In this document: positions 43,458 through 52,767 of the stretch, piece after piece
Numbering within the stretch: position 1 is the first letter of the stretch
Layout of the letters: each line of letters starts with the position of its first letter
DNA from: Campylobacterota bacterium
Lineage (GTDB): Bacteria > Campylobacterota > Campylobacteria > Campylobacterales > Sulfurovaceae
Reading direction: 5' to 3'
Length of the DNA stretch: 64,000 nt
Assembly (NCBI GenBank): GCA_003252535.1
Contig: QKDN01000002.1
Span: 100,782 to 164,781 of the forward strand
Made by a program: the position numbers and the translations under genes
Notes under the pieces: generated by a model
Seen by the model: the letters and a program-made list of their open reading frames with translations, nothing else
Told to the model about the DNA's origin: nothing
Database searches by the model: none

Positions 43458-43465
43458 GTCAGGCG

Positions 43466-45739
43466 TCAGATATCCGATACTACGCGGTTGCGGCCGTGCT
43501 CTTTGGCAAAATAGAGCTTTTCATCCGCTCTTCTGTAGATGGAGTTCTCAGTATCCCCGGACTGCACCTCCGTGACCCCCACGCTGATCGTGATGACCCT
43601 CTCATCTATCGTCCGAAGCTCTGCCTCTACCTTTTTGCGCATATTTTCAGAATACACCATGGCACCCTCTTTGTCGGTGCCGGGGAGAAGCACCACGAAC
43701 TCCTCGCCGCCGATCCTGAAGATGTGATCGGTGATCCTTGTCGTCCGTTCCAGAAGAGCGCTCAGATCGACGAGTACCCTGTCACCCGTATCGTGTCCGT
43801 AGGTATCGTTGATCGATTTGAAAAGGTCGATATCGAGTATTACGAACGAAAAGATGGCCTCGTATCTCTCCCAGAGCGCCAGCAGCTCCCTGAGCTTCTC
43901 GTTGTATGCTTTTCTGTTCTTCGCACCCGTAAGTTCGTCGGTGTATGCCTGCTCCCTGATCATCTCGTAGGCTTTGTGGAGATCGGTATTGTCCACCGAG
44001 GTGAGGAGGTACTCTTTTTTGTTGGGCATGAGGGCGATCGAGGTCGTCATATATCTGATATCCCCGCTCTTGGTCACGCACCGTCTTTCGAAGTTCTCGT
44101 AGTAACCTCTCTCCATCACCTCGCTCATGACTTTGAACGAAAGCGGCCTGTCCTCGGATACGACCATGTCGAGACATTTCATCCCGATGAGCTCCTCCGG
44201 AGTGTACCCGACCTGTTCGGAGAATTTCCGGTTCGCCCTGAGGATACGGGTATTGAGGTCAACCACGATGATCCCGCCCTGTACCGTATCGAAGATCGAT
44301 TCGAGCTCCGCTTTCTGCTCTGTGAGCATCTCCCTGGTCTTCTTCGACGCTGAGATATCCTGGCTGGTCCCGACCATCCTGACCGCTATACCGCTGTCGT
44401 CGTATTCGTTCATCCCCAGTGCCTTGATGTACTTCCTTTTGCCTCCGGAGGTGACGATCCAGAACGACATGGCGAACTCGCCCATGTTCTGCATGGCATT
44501 CCTGAGATTCTCTTCTACCAGCGGACGGTCGGCATCCTCTATCATGGAGATCCACACCCCGTAGGTATTCTCATCACCTTTCTTGATACCGTATATCTGG
44601 TACATCTGTTCATCCCAGGTCAGGGAACCGCTCTCGTAGTCCCACTCCCAGATGCCTATACCCGAAGCTTTCAGGGCGATATCGTTGCGCAGATGGAGCT
44701 TTTTGAGGTCGCGGTAAAGATGTCTGACGCGGCCGAGATCGAAGAGGGTATTGCTGAAGAGTCTGACGACGAAAAAGCTCATAAAGATACTGAAAACGAT
44801 ATTCAGGATGGTAGTAGTGAAGTATTGATAGAGCGACTGTTCGTTCTGGCTTTTCAGATAGGAGTGTTTGAGCTGAAGGATCAGGTGCAGTCCACCCTCG
44901 ATCGGCAGGTCGAACCTCCTGGCGACAAAGCTGTCGGTGATGAGAGTAGGGCGGGAAAGTATCTGTCGGTACTCATCCGGGAACTGCTGCGCTATATTGA
45001 ACTTCGGTTCGGTGTAGAATCCCCAGCTTTTGCCTTTTCCGTAGTGATAGAGAGGATACCCGCTGTCATCACAGAGGATAGAATCGTAGAGTGGCATGTT
45101 CATGAGCTTGCCCAGGAAATCCTCCATGAGATAGTTGATGATCAGGATACCGCCGAACTTGCCGTCATGCTCTATAGGGAGGATCGCCCGGAGGGTAGGT
45201 CTGAAGGGGATATCGACCTTCCCGTTCTCGATATTGAGATCGAGCGCGGAGAACCATACTTCACCGAGCGGCTTTATCCTCGATTCGGAGAAGTAATATC
45301 TGTCTGATTTGTTCTGAAGTCTCTCTTTGGGGATGAGGTGTGGCTGGAGCCCCTCCCTGTCCCTGTCGATCCTGATCTTTTCCATCCCGTCTTTGTCAAT
45401 GTATCGCAGCTGCATAAAATCCGTATAGCTCCAGGCAAAGCTCCGGAACCACCTGACGATCTCCTCTTCGCTCTTTCCTGTATCCAGGTAGTCGATAAAA
45501 CTTTGATTCTGACTGAGGGCTTTCAGGGTCTGCCGTGATGTATAGATGAAGTTCATGAAATGCGTTTCCCGCTCCATGGCCTGGTCGAGTGCGCTTTCGA
45601 GTGCCAGTTTTTGTGCGGAGTCCTCGAAGAAAAGATCATCGGTAAGATTCTGTGTAAAAGAGAGTATGATGGAAAAGACCAGGAATATGACAAACAAGTG
45701 TTTGGTTCTGTTGATTTTTAATCCCATCGCATTATCCAT
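43466..45739 (-). CDS. Cache-type sensor, two PAS domains and GGDEF
   Basis: 757 residues. N-terminal helix (about 11-30), a periplasmic double-Cache-like sensor to about 310 with LRYIDKDGMEKIRIDRD, second helix (about 313-335), PAS 1 (about 360-480, ASGIGIWEWDYESGSLTWDE), PAS 2 (about 490-610, GIIVVDLNTRILRANRKFSE), then GGDEF from about 600 on (TDELTGAKNRKAYN, ILDIDLFKSINDTYGHDTGD). The site is GGEEF and RITD stands at the inhibitory position. It makes c-di-GMP in answer to a periplasmic ligand plus a cytoplasmic cue. No EAL domain. Start may be five residues later. Confidence 0.9.
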   Translation of the reverse strand: MDNAMGLKINRTKHLFVIFLVFSIILSFTQNLTDDLFFEDSAQKLALESALDQAMERETHFMNFIYTSRQTLKALSQNQSFIDYLDTGKSEEEIVRWFRSFAWSYTDFMQLRYIDKDGMEKIRIDRDREGLQPHLIPKERLQNKSDRYYFSESRIKPLGEVWFSALDLNIENGKVDIPFRPTLRAILPIEHDGKFGGILIINYLMEDFLGKLMNMPLYDSILCDDSGYPLYHYGKGKSWGFYTEPKFNIAQQFPDEYRQILSRPTLITDSFVARRFDLPIEGGLHLILQLKHSYLKSQNEQSLYQYFTTTILNIVFSIFMSFFVVRLFSNTLFDLGRVRHLYRDLKKLHLRNDIALKASGIGIWEWDYESGSLTWDEQMYQIYGIKKGDENTYGVWISMIEDADRPLVEENLRNAMQNMGEFAMSFWIVTSGGKRKYIKALGMNEYDDSGIAVRMVGTSQDISASKKTREMLTEQKAELESIFDTVQGGIIVVDLNTRILRANRKFSEQVGYTPEELIGMKCLDMVVSEDRPLSFKVMSEVMERGYYENFERRCVTKSGDIRYMTTSIALMPNKKEYLLTSVDNTDLHKAYEMIREQAYTDELTGAKNRKAYNEKLRELLALWERYEAIFSFVILDIDLFKSINDTYGHDTGDRVLVDLSALLERTTRITDHIFRIGGEEFVVLLPGTDKEGAMVYSENMRKKVEAELRTIDERVITISVGVTEVQSGDTENSIYRRADEKLYFAKEHGRNRVVSDI

Positions 45740-45833
45740 TGGCTATGATGGAAGAGTATATCTGAATTCATATAAATTATTCATATGACCGATAGCGTTC
45801 TGGCGTATTCATCGAAAGATGGGTAAAATCAGC

Positions 45834-45862
45834 AAAAAGAGGGGAACTCCGCCAGGAGTCCC
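45834..45862 (-). terminator. Rho-independent terminator of groESL
   Basis: On the minus strand GGGACTCC-TGGC-GGAGTTCCC (one T bulge) followed by CTCTTTTTG, 22 bases after the groEL stop. A textbook terminator. Confidence 0.8.
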
Positions 45863-45884
45863 GGAGTGGGGGAGAGGAGGATGA

Positions 45885-47519
<1,635 letters not shown>

Positions 47520-47554
47520 TTAGTTCCTTTTCTTTAATCTTTAGTTGTTTGGAG

Positions 47555-47821
47555 TTATTGAAGAATTCCCAAAATATCGTCGCTGCTGAGGATCAGGTAC
47601 TCTTTCCCCTCGATGACGATCTCGGTACCGCCGTACTTGCCGAATACCACTGTATCGCCTTCGCTGATCCCCTCGTCAAGCGCGTCGGGACCTACGGCGA
47701 TCACTTTGCCCTCCTGGGGTTTCTCCTTGGCATTGCCTGGGATAATGATACCCGAAGCAGTCGTAGTCACCTCGGGGGCTCTCTCTACAAGTACTCTGTT
47801 TGCTAATGGTTTGAATCCCAT
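47555..47821 (-). CDS. groES: Co-chaperonin GroES
   Basis: 88 residues. [20 protein letters not shown] and [20 protein letters not shown] are the usual GroES segments; the mobile loop lies around [10 protein letters not shown]. It caps the GroEL ring. ATG with AAGGAG six bases before. First gene of the operon. Upstream DNA contains TACAATT / AATTGTA as a spaced inverted repeat (47834 and 47866) of unknown meaning. Confidence 0.98.
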   Translation of the reverse strand: MGFKPLANRVLVERAPEVTTTASGIIIPGNAKEKPQEGKVIAVGPDALDEGISEGDTVVFGKYGGTEIVIEGKEYLILSSDDILGILQ

Positions 47822-48001
47822 TGTGTCTCCTTACTACAATTTATCTAATTAAAGTTTTACGGCGTAATTGTAATGGTTTTTTATGAATTTGTCAAGAGGA
47901 TTGATATGATCGCAGTAATAATACATGAGTCATATATACTAAACTATGGCAGGGTATTTTGTGACAGGAAAAATATTTTATCAAAAAAATGCAAATAACT
48001 C

Positions 48002-48030
48002 TTGACTATTCAAAATATTTCGGCTATAAT
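48002..48030 (+). promoter_or_regulatory. Near-consensus sigma-70 promoter of the tRNA gene
   Basis: TTGACT (48002-48007), 17 bases, TATAAT (48025-48030). This is the best promoter in the window. Transcription would start about 48037, 11 bases before the tRNA. Confidence 0.85.
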
Positions 48031-48047
48031 TGCGACTCTTTTAAGAT

Positions 48048-48124
48048 GGCAGGGTAGCTCAGCTGGTTAGAGCGCTGGTCTCATAAGCCGGAGGTCGGGG
48101 GTTCGAGTCCCCCCTCTGCTACCA
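48048..48124 (+). tRNA. tRNA-Met (CAT anticodon)
   Basis: 77 bases including encoded CCA. Acceptor GGCAGGG pairs with CTCTGCT (two G-U pairs), D-arm AGCTCAGCTGGTTAGAGC, anticodon loop CTCATAA with CAT, T-arm GGGGGTTCGAGTCCCCC. The G1-U72 pair argues against the initiator, which needs a mismatch there. Elongator Met is the better reading; the Ile2 (lysidine) form with the same anticodon cannot be excluded by eye. Intact and behind a strong promoter. Confidence 0.93.
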
Positions 48125-48271
48125 TCGAATCCCCCCTTTATAAATCCCTTTTTAATTACTGAAAGATCAATTCGATCTACTTCTACAAATCCTTTTTCCC
48201 AGATTTCGATAAACTATCTTTTTATGTTATAATAGTCGAAAGATCATTTAATGATAGAGGAGTACGGCCGG

Positions 48272-48997
48272 ATGGAGCAGAGAGCGTATAGGGTTACAGC
48301 TTGCAGAGTTTTGTTGCTGCTTTCCATTGCTACACTTGCCTGTGCCCGGACCAATATGGAGCTCGACAATGCTGTCATGGATCTTGAAAAGCTCAAAGCC
48401 AAACGGGCACAGCTCGTCGAAAAGCTCAAACAGCAGGATGCAAAAGCAGCAGCGAAATATGAAATAAGCAGACCGCTTATCAAGACCGGATATGTCAAAG
48501 TGGTAGCTGACAATGATATGCCAAAACAGGTGGCCAAAAAGCCCCTCATAGAAAGCAATTACAAAAAAGTCGAAACAAAAAAATTTCGTGTTGACAATAA
48601 AAAGACCCTAGCAGCGAACAGTACGAACGACAACTGCAAAATGCTTGAAGCGACTATCGATCTTTCCGAACAGAAAATGAAAGTCTACAAAGGGGCAACA
48701 CTTCTTTATGAATGGAAAGTATCGACAGCCAGACGGGGATATGTGACACCGACAGGTAATTACAAGCCTTACTATCTCACTACGATGCACTATTCGAGGA
48801 AATACGACAATTCACCGATGCCCCACGCGATATTCTTTCGCGGCGGGTATGCTATCCACGGTACCGATGCAGTCTGGAGACTGGGCAAAAGAGCATCCCA
48901 CGGATGTGTCAGGCTCCACCCGCAGAATGCCAAGATGCTCTATGCACTTGTACAAAAATATGGCAAGGACAACACCTCTATCCGGATAATCCATTGA
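48272..48997 (+). CDS. L,D-transpeptidase (YkuD domain) periplasmic protein
   Basis: 241 residues from the ATG placed nine bases after GAGGAG; an upstream ATG would add seven. Signal peptide (VTACRVLLLLSIATLACA), a coiled Lys/Glu region (about 30-75), linker, and a C-terminal YkuD domain from about 120. The catalytic pattern HGTDAVWRLGKRASHGCVRL has His and the Cys of S-H-G-C-V-R. It makes 3-3 cross-links or attaches proteins to peptidoglycan. The C-terminal Cys-containing motif is complete, so active. Followed by a promoter and an operon with znu genes. Confidence 0.9.
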   Translation: MEQRAYRVTACRVLLLLSIATLACARTNMELDNAVMDLEKLKAKRAQLVEKLKQQDAKAAAKYEISRPLIKTGYVKVVADNDMPKQVAKKPLIESNYKKVETKKFRVDNKKTLAANSTNDNCKMLEATIDLSEQKMKVYKGATLLYEWKVSTARRGYVTPTGNYKPYYLTTMHYSRKYDNSPMPHAIFFRGGYAIHGTDAVWRLGKRASHGCVRLHPQNAKMLYALVQKYGKDNTSIRIIH

Positions 48998-49016
48998 GCT
49001 TTGAGCAAAAATTGAA

Positions 49017-49022
49017 TATAAT
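49017..49022 (+). promoter_or_regulatory. -10 box before the membrane protein/znu operon
   Basis: TATAAT 31 bases before the ATG of the next gene. No Zur-box palindrome is recognised nearby. Confidence 0.45.
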
Positions 49023-49052
49023 TTCCCTTTCATTGAAGAAGGACGCAACGAT

Positions 49053-49511
49053 ATGATACCGAACTTTCTTACCAGAACAACAAAGACCAAAAAAGGAGCG
49101 CAGGAGACCCATCTGCGATGGTGGGTGACACTGCTCCTTTCGATGGCTCTCTCTGTCGGTACATGGAATCCCAGCGGATATCATTTCGTCCACTATATCA
49201 GCAATACAGAAGACCTTCTCTCAGGCTTTACCCCTTTTGGGATCCTTCTTATGGTGGCGCTATGGATACTTGCGGTCAAGTCGATCTTCCAGAGTCTCAA
49301 GCTCTACGGTACGATCTTTACGGTGATCATCATACTCGCCTTTATCTGGGGATTGCAGCAATACGGTCTGGTCGATATGAGCGATATCGGGCAGGCGGGA
49401 TGGATGGCTACTCTCGCAACAGGTTTTCTGATCTGGTTCGGTCTCAATGCTTCGATCATCTGGAAGACCCTGACAGGTGTCTACACCACAGAAAGTACAG
49501 AGGATGAATAG
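49053..49511 (+). CDS. Four-span membrane protein, possibly DUF6524
   Basis: 152 residues. Helices about 21-38 (WWVTLLLSMALSVGTWNP), 60-80 (FGILLMVALWILAVKSIF), 85-103 (TIFTVIIILAFIWGL) and 117-137 (WMATLATGFLIWFGLNASII). The segment GTWNPSGYHFVHYI between helices 1 and 2 is distinctive and recalls DUF6524 proteins. No function known. It lies four bases before znuA, so it is likely cotranscribed and may have a link to metal uptake. Confidence 0.65.
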   Translation: MIPNFLTRTTKTKKGAQETHLRWWVTLLLSMALSVGTWNPSGYHFVHYISNTEDLLSGFTPFGILLMVALWILAVKSIFQSLKLYGTIFTVIIILAFIWGLQQYGLVDMSDIGQAGWMATLATGFLIWFGLNASIIWKTLTGVYTTESTEDE

Positions 49512-49514
49512 AGT

Positions 49515-50495
49515 ATGAAAAAAAAGTGGCTGCTTTTCGGAAGCGTATTCTTCATGGTCCTCCTTTTTACCGTCATCGTAGTGAGCAGCGGACAGAAGAA
49601 TATTCCGCGTGACGGGGAGACCGGGGGACGGCCTGAACTCATAGTCACTACGATCTATCCTGTCTACTACTTTACCAAAGAGATCGCCGGAGACAAGATC
49701 AGTGTAGAGCGTCTGATCAGACCGGGTGAGAATATCCACAGCTTCACGCCGACCCCAGGGAATATGGTCACACTGACAAAGGCAAAGATGTTCATCAGCC
49801 TGGGCAGCACGATCGAACCGTGGGCCAATAAGCTGGCGAATGCAACGAATGTCAAGCTGCTGCAGCTTGACAGGGTCCTTACACTGAGAAAGAGCGCTGT
49901 ACACCATCATGATGAGGAAGAGGGTGGTGACGGGCATGAGGAGCACGATGAGCATGGGCACCATTCAGAGAATGACCCGCATATCTGGCTCAGTTTCGAG
50001 AACAACAGGAAGATGATCGAAGTCATCACCCGGGAGCTTTCGACACTCTATCCCCAATACGCCAAGAACTTCGAAGAGAATGCCGCTTCGCTGCTTGTAA
50101 GACTTTACAAACTTGACGATCTTTATTCCAGGACGCTTCACGGCTGCGGCAAAAAAATGATACTTGTCGGTCATGACGCCTTCGGCTATCTCGAAGAAGC
50201 TTACCATTTCAGGACCGAAAGCATCGCCGGCGCATACGAGAATGCCGCTCCCAACGCTGCCAGAATAGCGAGGCTTACCGACCTGATCAAAGAGCACGAT
50301 CTCAGGATACTCTTCTATGAGCCGCTCGATGCGAACAAGAACGCAAAACAGCTTGCCGAAGATATGAACCTTACCCTCGAGCCCCTCTATGCTATCGGCA
50401 ACCTCTCCTCCTCGGACGAAAAGGAAGGGAAGGATTTCATCGATCTGTTGCAGTTCGATCTTACCCAGCTCAAAAAAGGGCTTGAATGTCAATAA
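49515..50495 (+). CDS. znuA: Zinc/manganese ABC transporter substrate-binding protein
   Basis: 326 residues with a signal peptide. Zinc-binding loop VHHHDEEEGGDGHEEHDEHG, about residues 128-155, is His/Asp/Glu-rich; metal ligand His residues appear in GENIHSFTPTP, NDPHIWLS, VGHDAFGYL and EPLDANKN. It belongs to cluster A-I SBP_bac_9 proteins and hands Zn2+ to the permease. The rich His loop argues for Zn rather than Mn. It overlaps znuC by ten bases. Confidence 0.9.
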   Translation: MKKKWLLFGSVFFMVLLFTVIVVSSGQKNIPRDGETGGRPELIVTTIYPVYYFTKEIAGDKISVERLIRPGENIHSFTPTPGNMVTLTKAKMFISLGSTIEPWANKLANATNVKLLQLDRVLTLRKSAVHHHDEEEGGDGHEEHDEHGHHSENDPHIWLSFENNRKMIEVITRELSTLYPQYAKNFEENAASLLVRLYKLDDLYSRTLHGCGKKMILVGHDAFGYLEEAYHFRTESIAGAYENAAPNAARIARLTDLIKEHDLRILFYEPLDANKNAKQLAEDMNLTLEPLYAIGNLSSSDEKEGKDFIDLLQFDLTQLKKGLECQ

Positions 50496-51259
50496 TCAGG
50501 GTACGGGACCTCGAATACCGTACCAAAGAGCAGCTGATCCTCGGCGGTATCGGATTTGATATCCAGAAGGGGGACTATGTCGCGCTGATAGGTCCGAACG
50601 GCGGCGGCAAAACCACGCTGGTCAAAGTGCTGCTTGGTCTTATCGAGCCTACCGGAGGTTCGGTAGAGCTCTTCGGCGATCCCTATCGAAGCACCAGGCA
50701 CTACAAAAAGATAGGGTATGTCCCTCAGAACGTCACATTGCTCGACCAGAACTTTCCCCTGAGCGTCTATGAAACGGTCTCCCTCGGGCTCGCTGCCCAG
50801 AAGCCCTGGTTCTCATTCCTGGGTAAAAATGATCAGGATAAGATCGAAAGAGCACTGGAAAGCGCTTCAATAGCCCATCTGAGGGAGAAGAATCTCTCCG
50901 AACTCTCCGGGGGACAGAGACAACGGGTGATGATCGCCAGGGCGCTGGTATCAGACCCTGAGATACTTATCCTCGATGAACCCAGCACCGGTGTCGATAT
51001 CATTTCCCAGCATAAGTTCTACCAGTTCCTCAAATCGCTTAACACGAACAAGAATATCACGATCATCTTCATCACCCATGATATGGGGGTGATAGCCGAT
51101 GATGTCAACAGGGTCCTGGCTGTCAACCAGGAGCTGCTCTACAGCGGCAGTGCCAGGGATATGCTCTGCTGCGAGGCGGTGAGTCAGCTCTATGGGACCA
51201 AAAGCCATATCGTTTCACACCACCATCACCATCACGACTGCAGCGGGTCGGCATGTTAG
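50486..51259 (+). CDS. znuC: Zinc ABC transporter ATP-binding protein
   Basis: 257 residues. Walker A GPNGGGKTTLVK (about residue 36), signature LSGGQRQRVMIARAL, Walker B ILILDEPSTGVD, H-loop FITHDMG. The C-terminus is unusual: VSHHHHHHDCSGSAC, with six His in a row plus Cys, a possible metal-sensing tail. It drives the import of Zn2+ with ZnuA and ZnuB. Overlaps znuB by seven bases. Confidence 0.93.
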   Translation: MSIIRVRDLEYRTKEQLILGGIGFDIQKGDYVALIGPNGGGKTTLVKVLLGLIEPTGGSVELFGDPYRSTRHYKKIGYVPQNVTLLDQNFPLSVYETVSLGLAAQKPWFSFLGKNDQDKIERALESASIAHLREKNLSELSGGQRQRVMIARALVSDPEILILDEPSTGVDIISQHKFYQFLKSLNTNKNITIIFITHDMGVIADDVNRVLAVNQELLYSGSARDMLCCEAVSQLYGTKSHIVSHHHHHHDCSGSAC

Positions 51260-52050
51260 AGATATTTGATTATGAGTTCATGCAGCGTGCTTTCGTGGTG
51301 GGTATCGCACTTTCGATCCTGAGCGCTCTTCTGGGGAGTTTCATCGTCCTCAAGCGATACTCCATGCTTCCGGATACCCTCTCGCATATCGCACTTCTGG
51401 GTGTGGGTATCGGTCTGGTCACGGGTACGTCGCCGCTCTATATTCCGATCCTTGTCGCAGTGGTGAGCGCCATGGCGATAGAGTACCTGAGGTTCAAGAA
51501 ACAGCTCTACTCCGATGCCGTCCTGTCGATATTTCTCTCGGGTGCGCTGGCCATCGCCGTGATCCTGATCAACCTCTCCAACGGTTTCAATGCTTCACTT
51601 TTCTCCTACCTCTTCGGATCGATCACAGCGGTGAGCGAGGAGGAGGTCTATATGAGCGTCGCATTTACCTTCCTCTGTGTCATTCTGATACTGGGAAGCT
51701 ACCGGAAGCTTCTCTTTACGACTCTTGACGAACAGAGCGCCCAGGCGAGCGGTATCAAAGTATTCTGGTTTAACCTTATGCTTGTTACCCTCAGTGCCGT
51801 TGCGATAGCCCTGTCGATCCGTATCGTAGGGATATTGCTGATCGGTGCACTGATGGTACTGCCTATCTCAACAGCTTTGCTCTACAAGGTCAACTTTGCC
51901 AAAACACTCCTTCTGACACTTTTGATCTCGATACTGAGCGTCATAAGCGGACTTTTTCTTTCGTTCTATCTTGGTTTCCCTACCGGCGCGATCATCGTAC
52001 TCGTTGCACTTGTGATCTTCGTCACAACACTTGCAGGCACATTGATATAA
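51253..52050 (+). CDS. znuB: Zinc ABC transporter permease
   Basis: 265 residues with about eight membrane helices, ABC-3 family. LGSFIVLKRYSMLPDTLSHIALLGVGIGL contains the conserved D-T-L-S-H motif of the coupling region, and LFTTLDEQSAQASGIKV is also typical. It forms the transmembrane channel for zinc. The run of A/T (52051-52080) after the stop can form an imperfect hairpin with T-tract and may terminate the operon. Confidence 0.92.
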   Translation: MLEIFDYEFMQRAFVVGIALSILSALLGSFIVLKRYSMLPDTLSHIALLGVGIGLVTGTSPLYIPILVAVVSAMAIEYLRFKKQLYSDAVLSIFLSGALAIAVILINLSNGFNASLFSYLFGSITAVSEEEVYMSVAFTFLCVILILGSYRKLLFTTLDEQSAQASGIKVFWFNLMLVTLSAVAIALSIRIVGILLIGALMVLPISTALLYKVNFAKTLLLTLLISILSVISGLFLSFYLGFPTGAIIVLVALVIFVTTLAGTLI

Positions 52051-52114
52051 TATCTTATAATTATAATTATAATTTTTTTATATATAGCTCAATCTCTTTT
52101 AAGTTTTAATCTAA

Positions 52115-52236
52115 TATAATTTGTACATCCATAGAGATAGAGATCATTTTTGATCTGTATCCGGCATGAGAGACATTGAGGTGGCAGCAATGCTCATAGA
52201 ACCGAAAGGTTGAAAATCTAAACAAAGGATGAGTGT
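52115..52236 (+). promoter_or_regulatory. Promoter and hairpin-rich leader of the roadblock gene
   Basis: TATAAT (52115-52120) is a likely -10. The next 110 bases hold three successive stem-loops: AGATCA-TTTT-TGATCT (52141-52156), ATGAG/CATTG pairing with CAATG/CTCAT over a 3-base bulge (52166-52197), and AACC-GAAA-GGTT with a GNRA loop (52200-52211). It does not match c-di-GMP (GEMM), TPP or other riboswitch consensus I know. AAAGGATGAG gives the RBS. Confidence 0.55.
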
Positions 52237-52602
52237 ATGTTAGAAAATTTTCTTAATGATATAAAAGAGATCGGCGGATATAAGGCTTCAGCTATTTTGG
52301 ATTCGACAGGCGAGGTTCTTGTAGCTGACTCTTCAAACCTTAAGGGTGATTTGAACATGGCTGTTGCAGTATTCAACGATATCTTCGTTACCGGGCACAA
52401 AACGGTCAGCAAGCTTGACCTTGGCGGCATGAAGGTAATGCAGTTCATGACAAAAGAAGGTATCGTTCTTATGGAGTGTTCCGGTGCAGATGAGAGAATC
52501 CATATCCATATGTTCGTCATTATGGGTGCTGACGGTAACCACGCGCTTGCAAGGATGCAGATGGCTAAGATCATCCCGAAAGTTGTCGCTGAGCTATCAT
52601 AA
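52237..52602 (+). CDS. Roadblock/LC7 domain protein
   Basis: 121 residues forming one roadblock/LC7 domain: MLENFLNDIKEIGGYKASAILDSTGEVL, then a beta-rich middle with NMAVAVFNDIFVTGHKTVSKLDL and ARMQMAKIIPKVVAEL. In other bacteria this fold (MglB) activates a Ras-like GTPase, MglA. No MglA or dynein-light-chain-type partner is beside it. Length is that of an isolated domain. A hybrid kinase gene follows after 165 bases, so a signalling link is possible. Confidence 0.85.
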   Translation: MLENFLNDIKEIGGYKASAILDSTGEVLVADSSNLKGDLNMAVAVFNDIFVTGHKTVSKLDLGGMKVMQFMTKEGIVLMECSGADERIHIHMFVIMGADGNHALARMQMAKIIPKVVAELS

Positions 52603-52614
52603 CGCTGACTGTAT

Positions 52615-52634
52615 ACCGGGGTTCAGCTCCCGGT
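52615..52634 (+). terminator. Weak terminator candidate after the roadblock gene
   Basis: ACCGGG / CCCGGT stem with an 8-base loop 13 bases after the stop, then CTCTCTTTTTTACT about 12 bases later. Confidence 0.4.
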
Positions 52635-52767
52635 GGCGGATAAACTCTCTTTTTTACTATTGTTTCACTATTCTTTTTCAACATAAAGTAACTTTTTCTC
52701 CGATATAATTAATTCACTTTAAAACTATAAAATATGTTTGATCCGTAAAGTCGGAGGAAGGGTATAT

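Noticed and set aside
41697..43514. 605-codon plus-strand open frame opposite addB
   Set aside because: AddB nuclease and Fe-S motifs are on the minus strand; the plus frame is a composition artefact.
47822..47900. CIRCE/HrcA operator before groESL
   Set aside because: No TTAGCACTC-N9-GAGTGCTAA; only an AT-rich spaced inverted repeat TACAATT/AATTGTA with a long spacer.
52127..52236. Known riboswitch (c-di-GMP GEMM) before the roadblock gene
   Set aside because: The conserved GEMM core and tetraloop-receptor arrangement are not present; kept only as an unknown structured leader.
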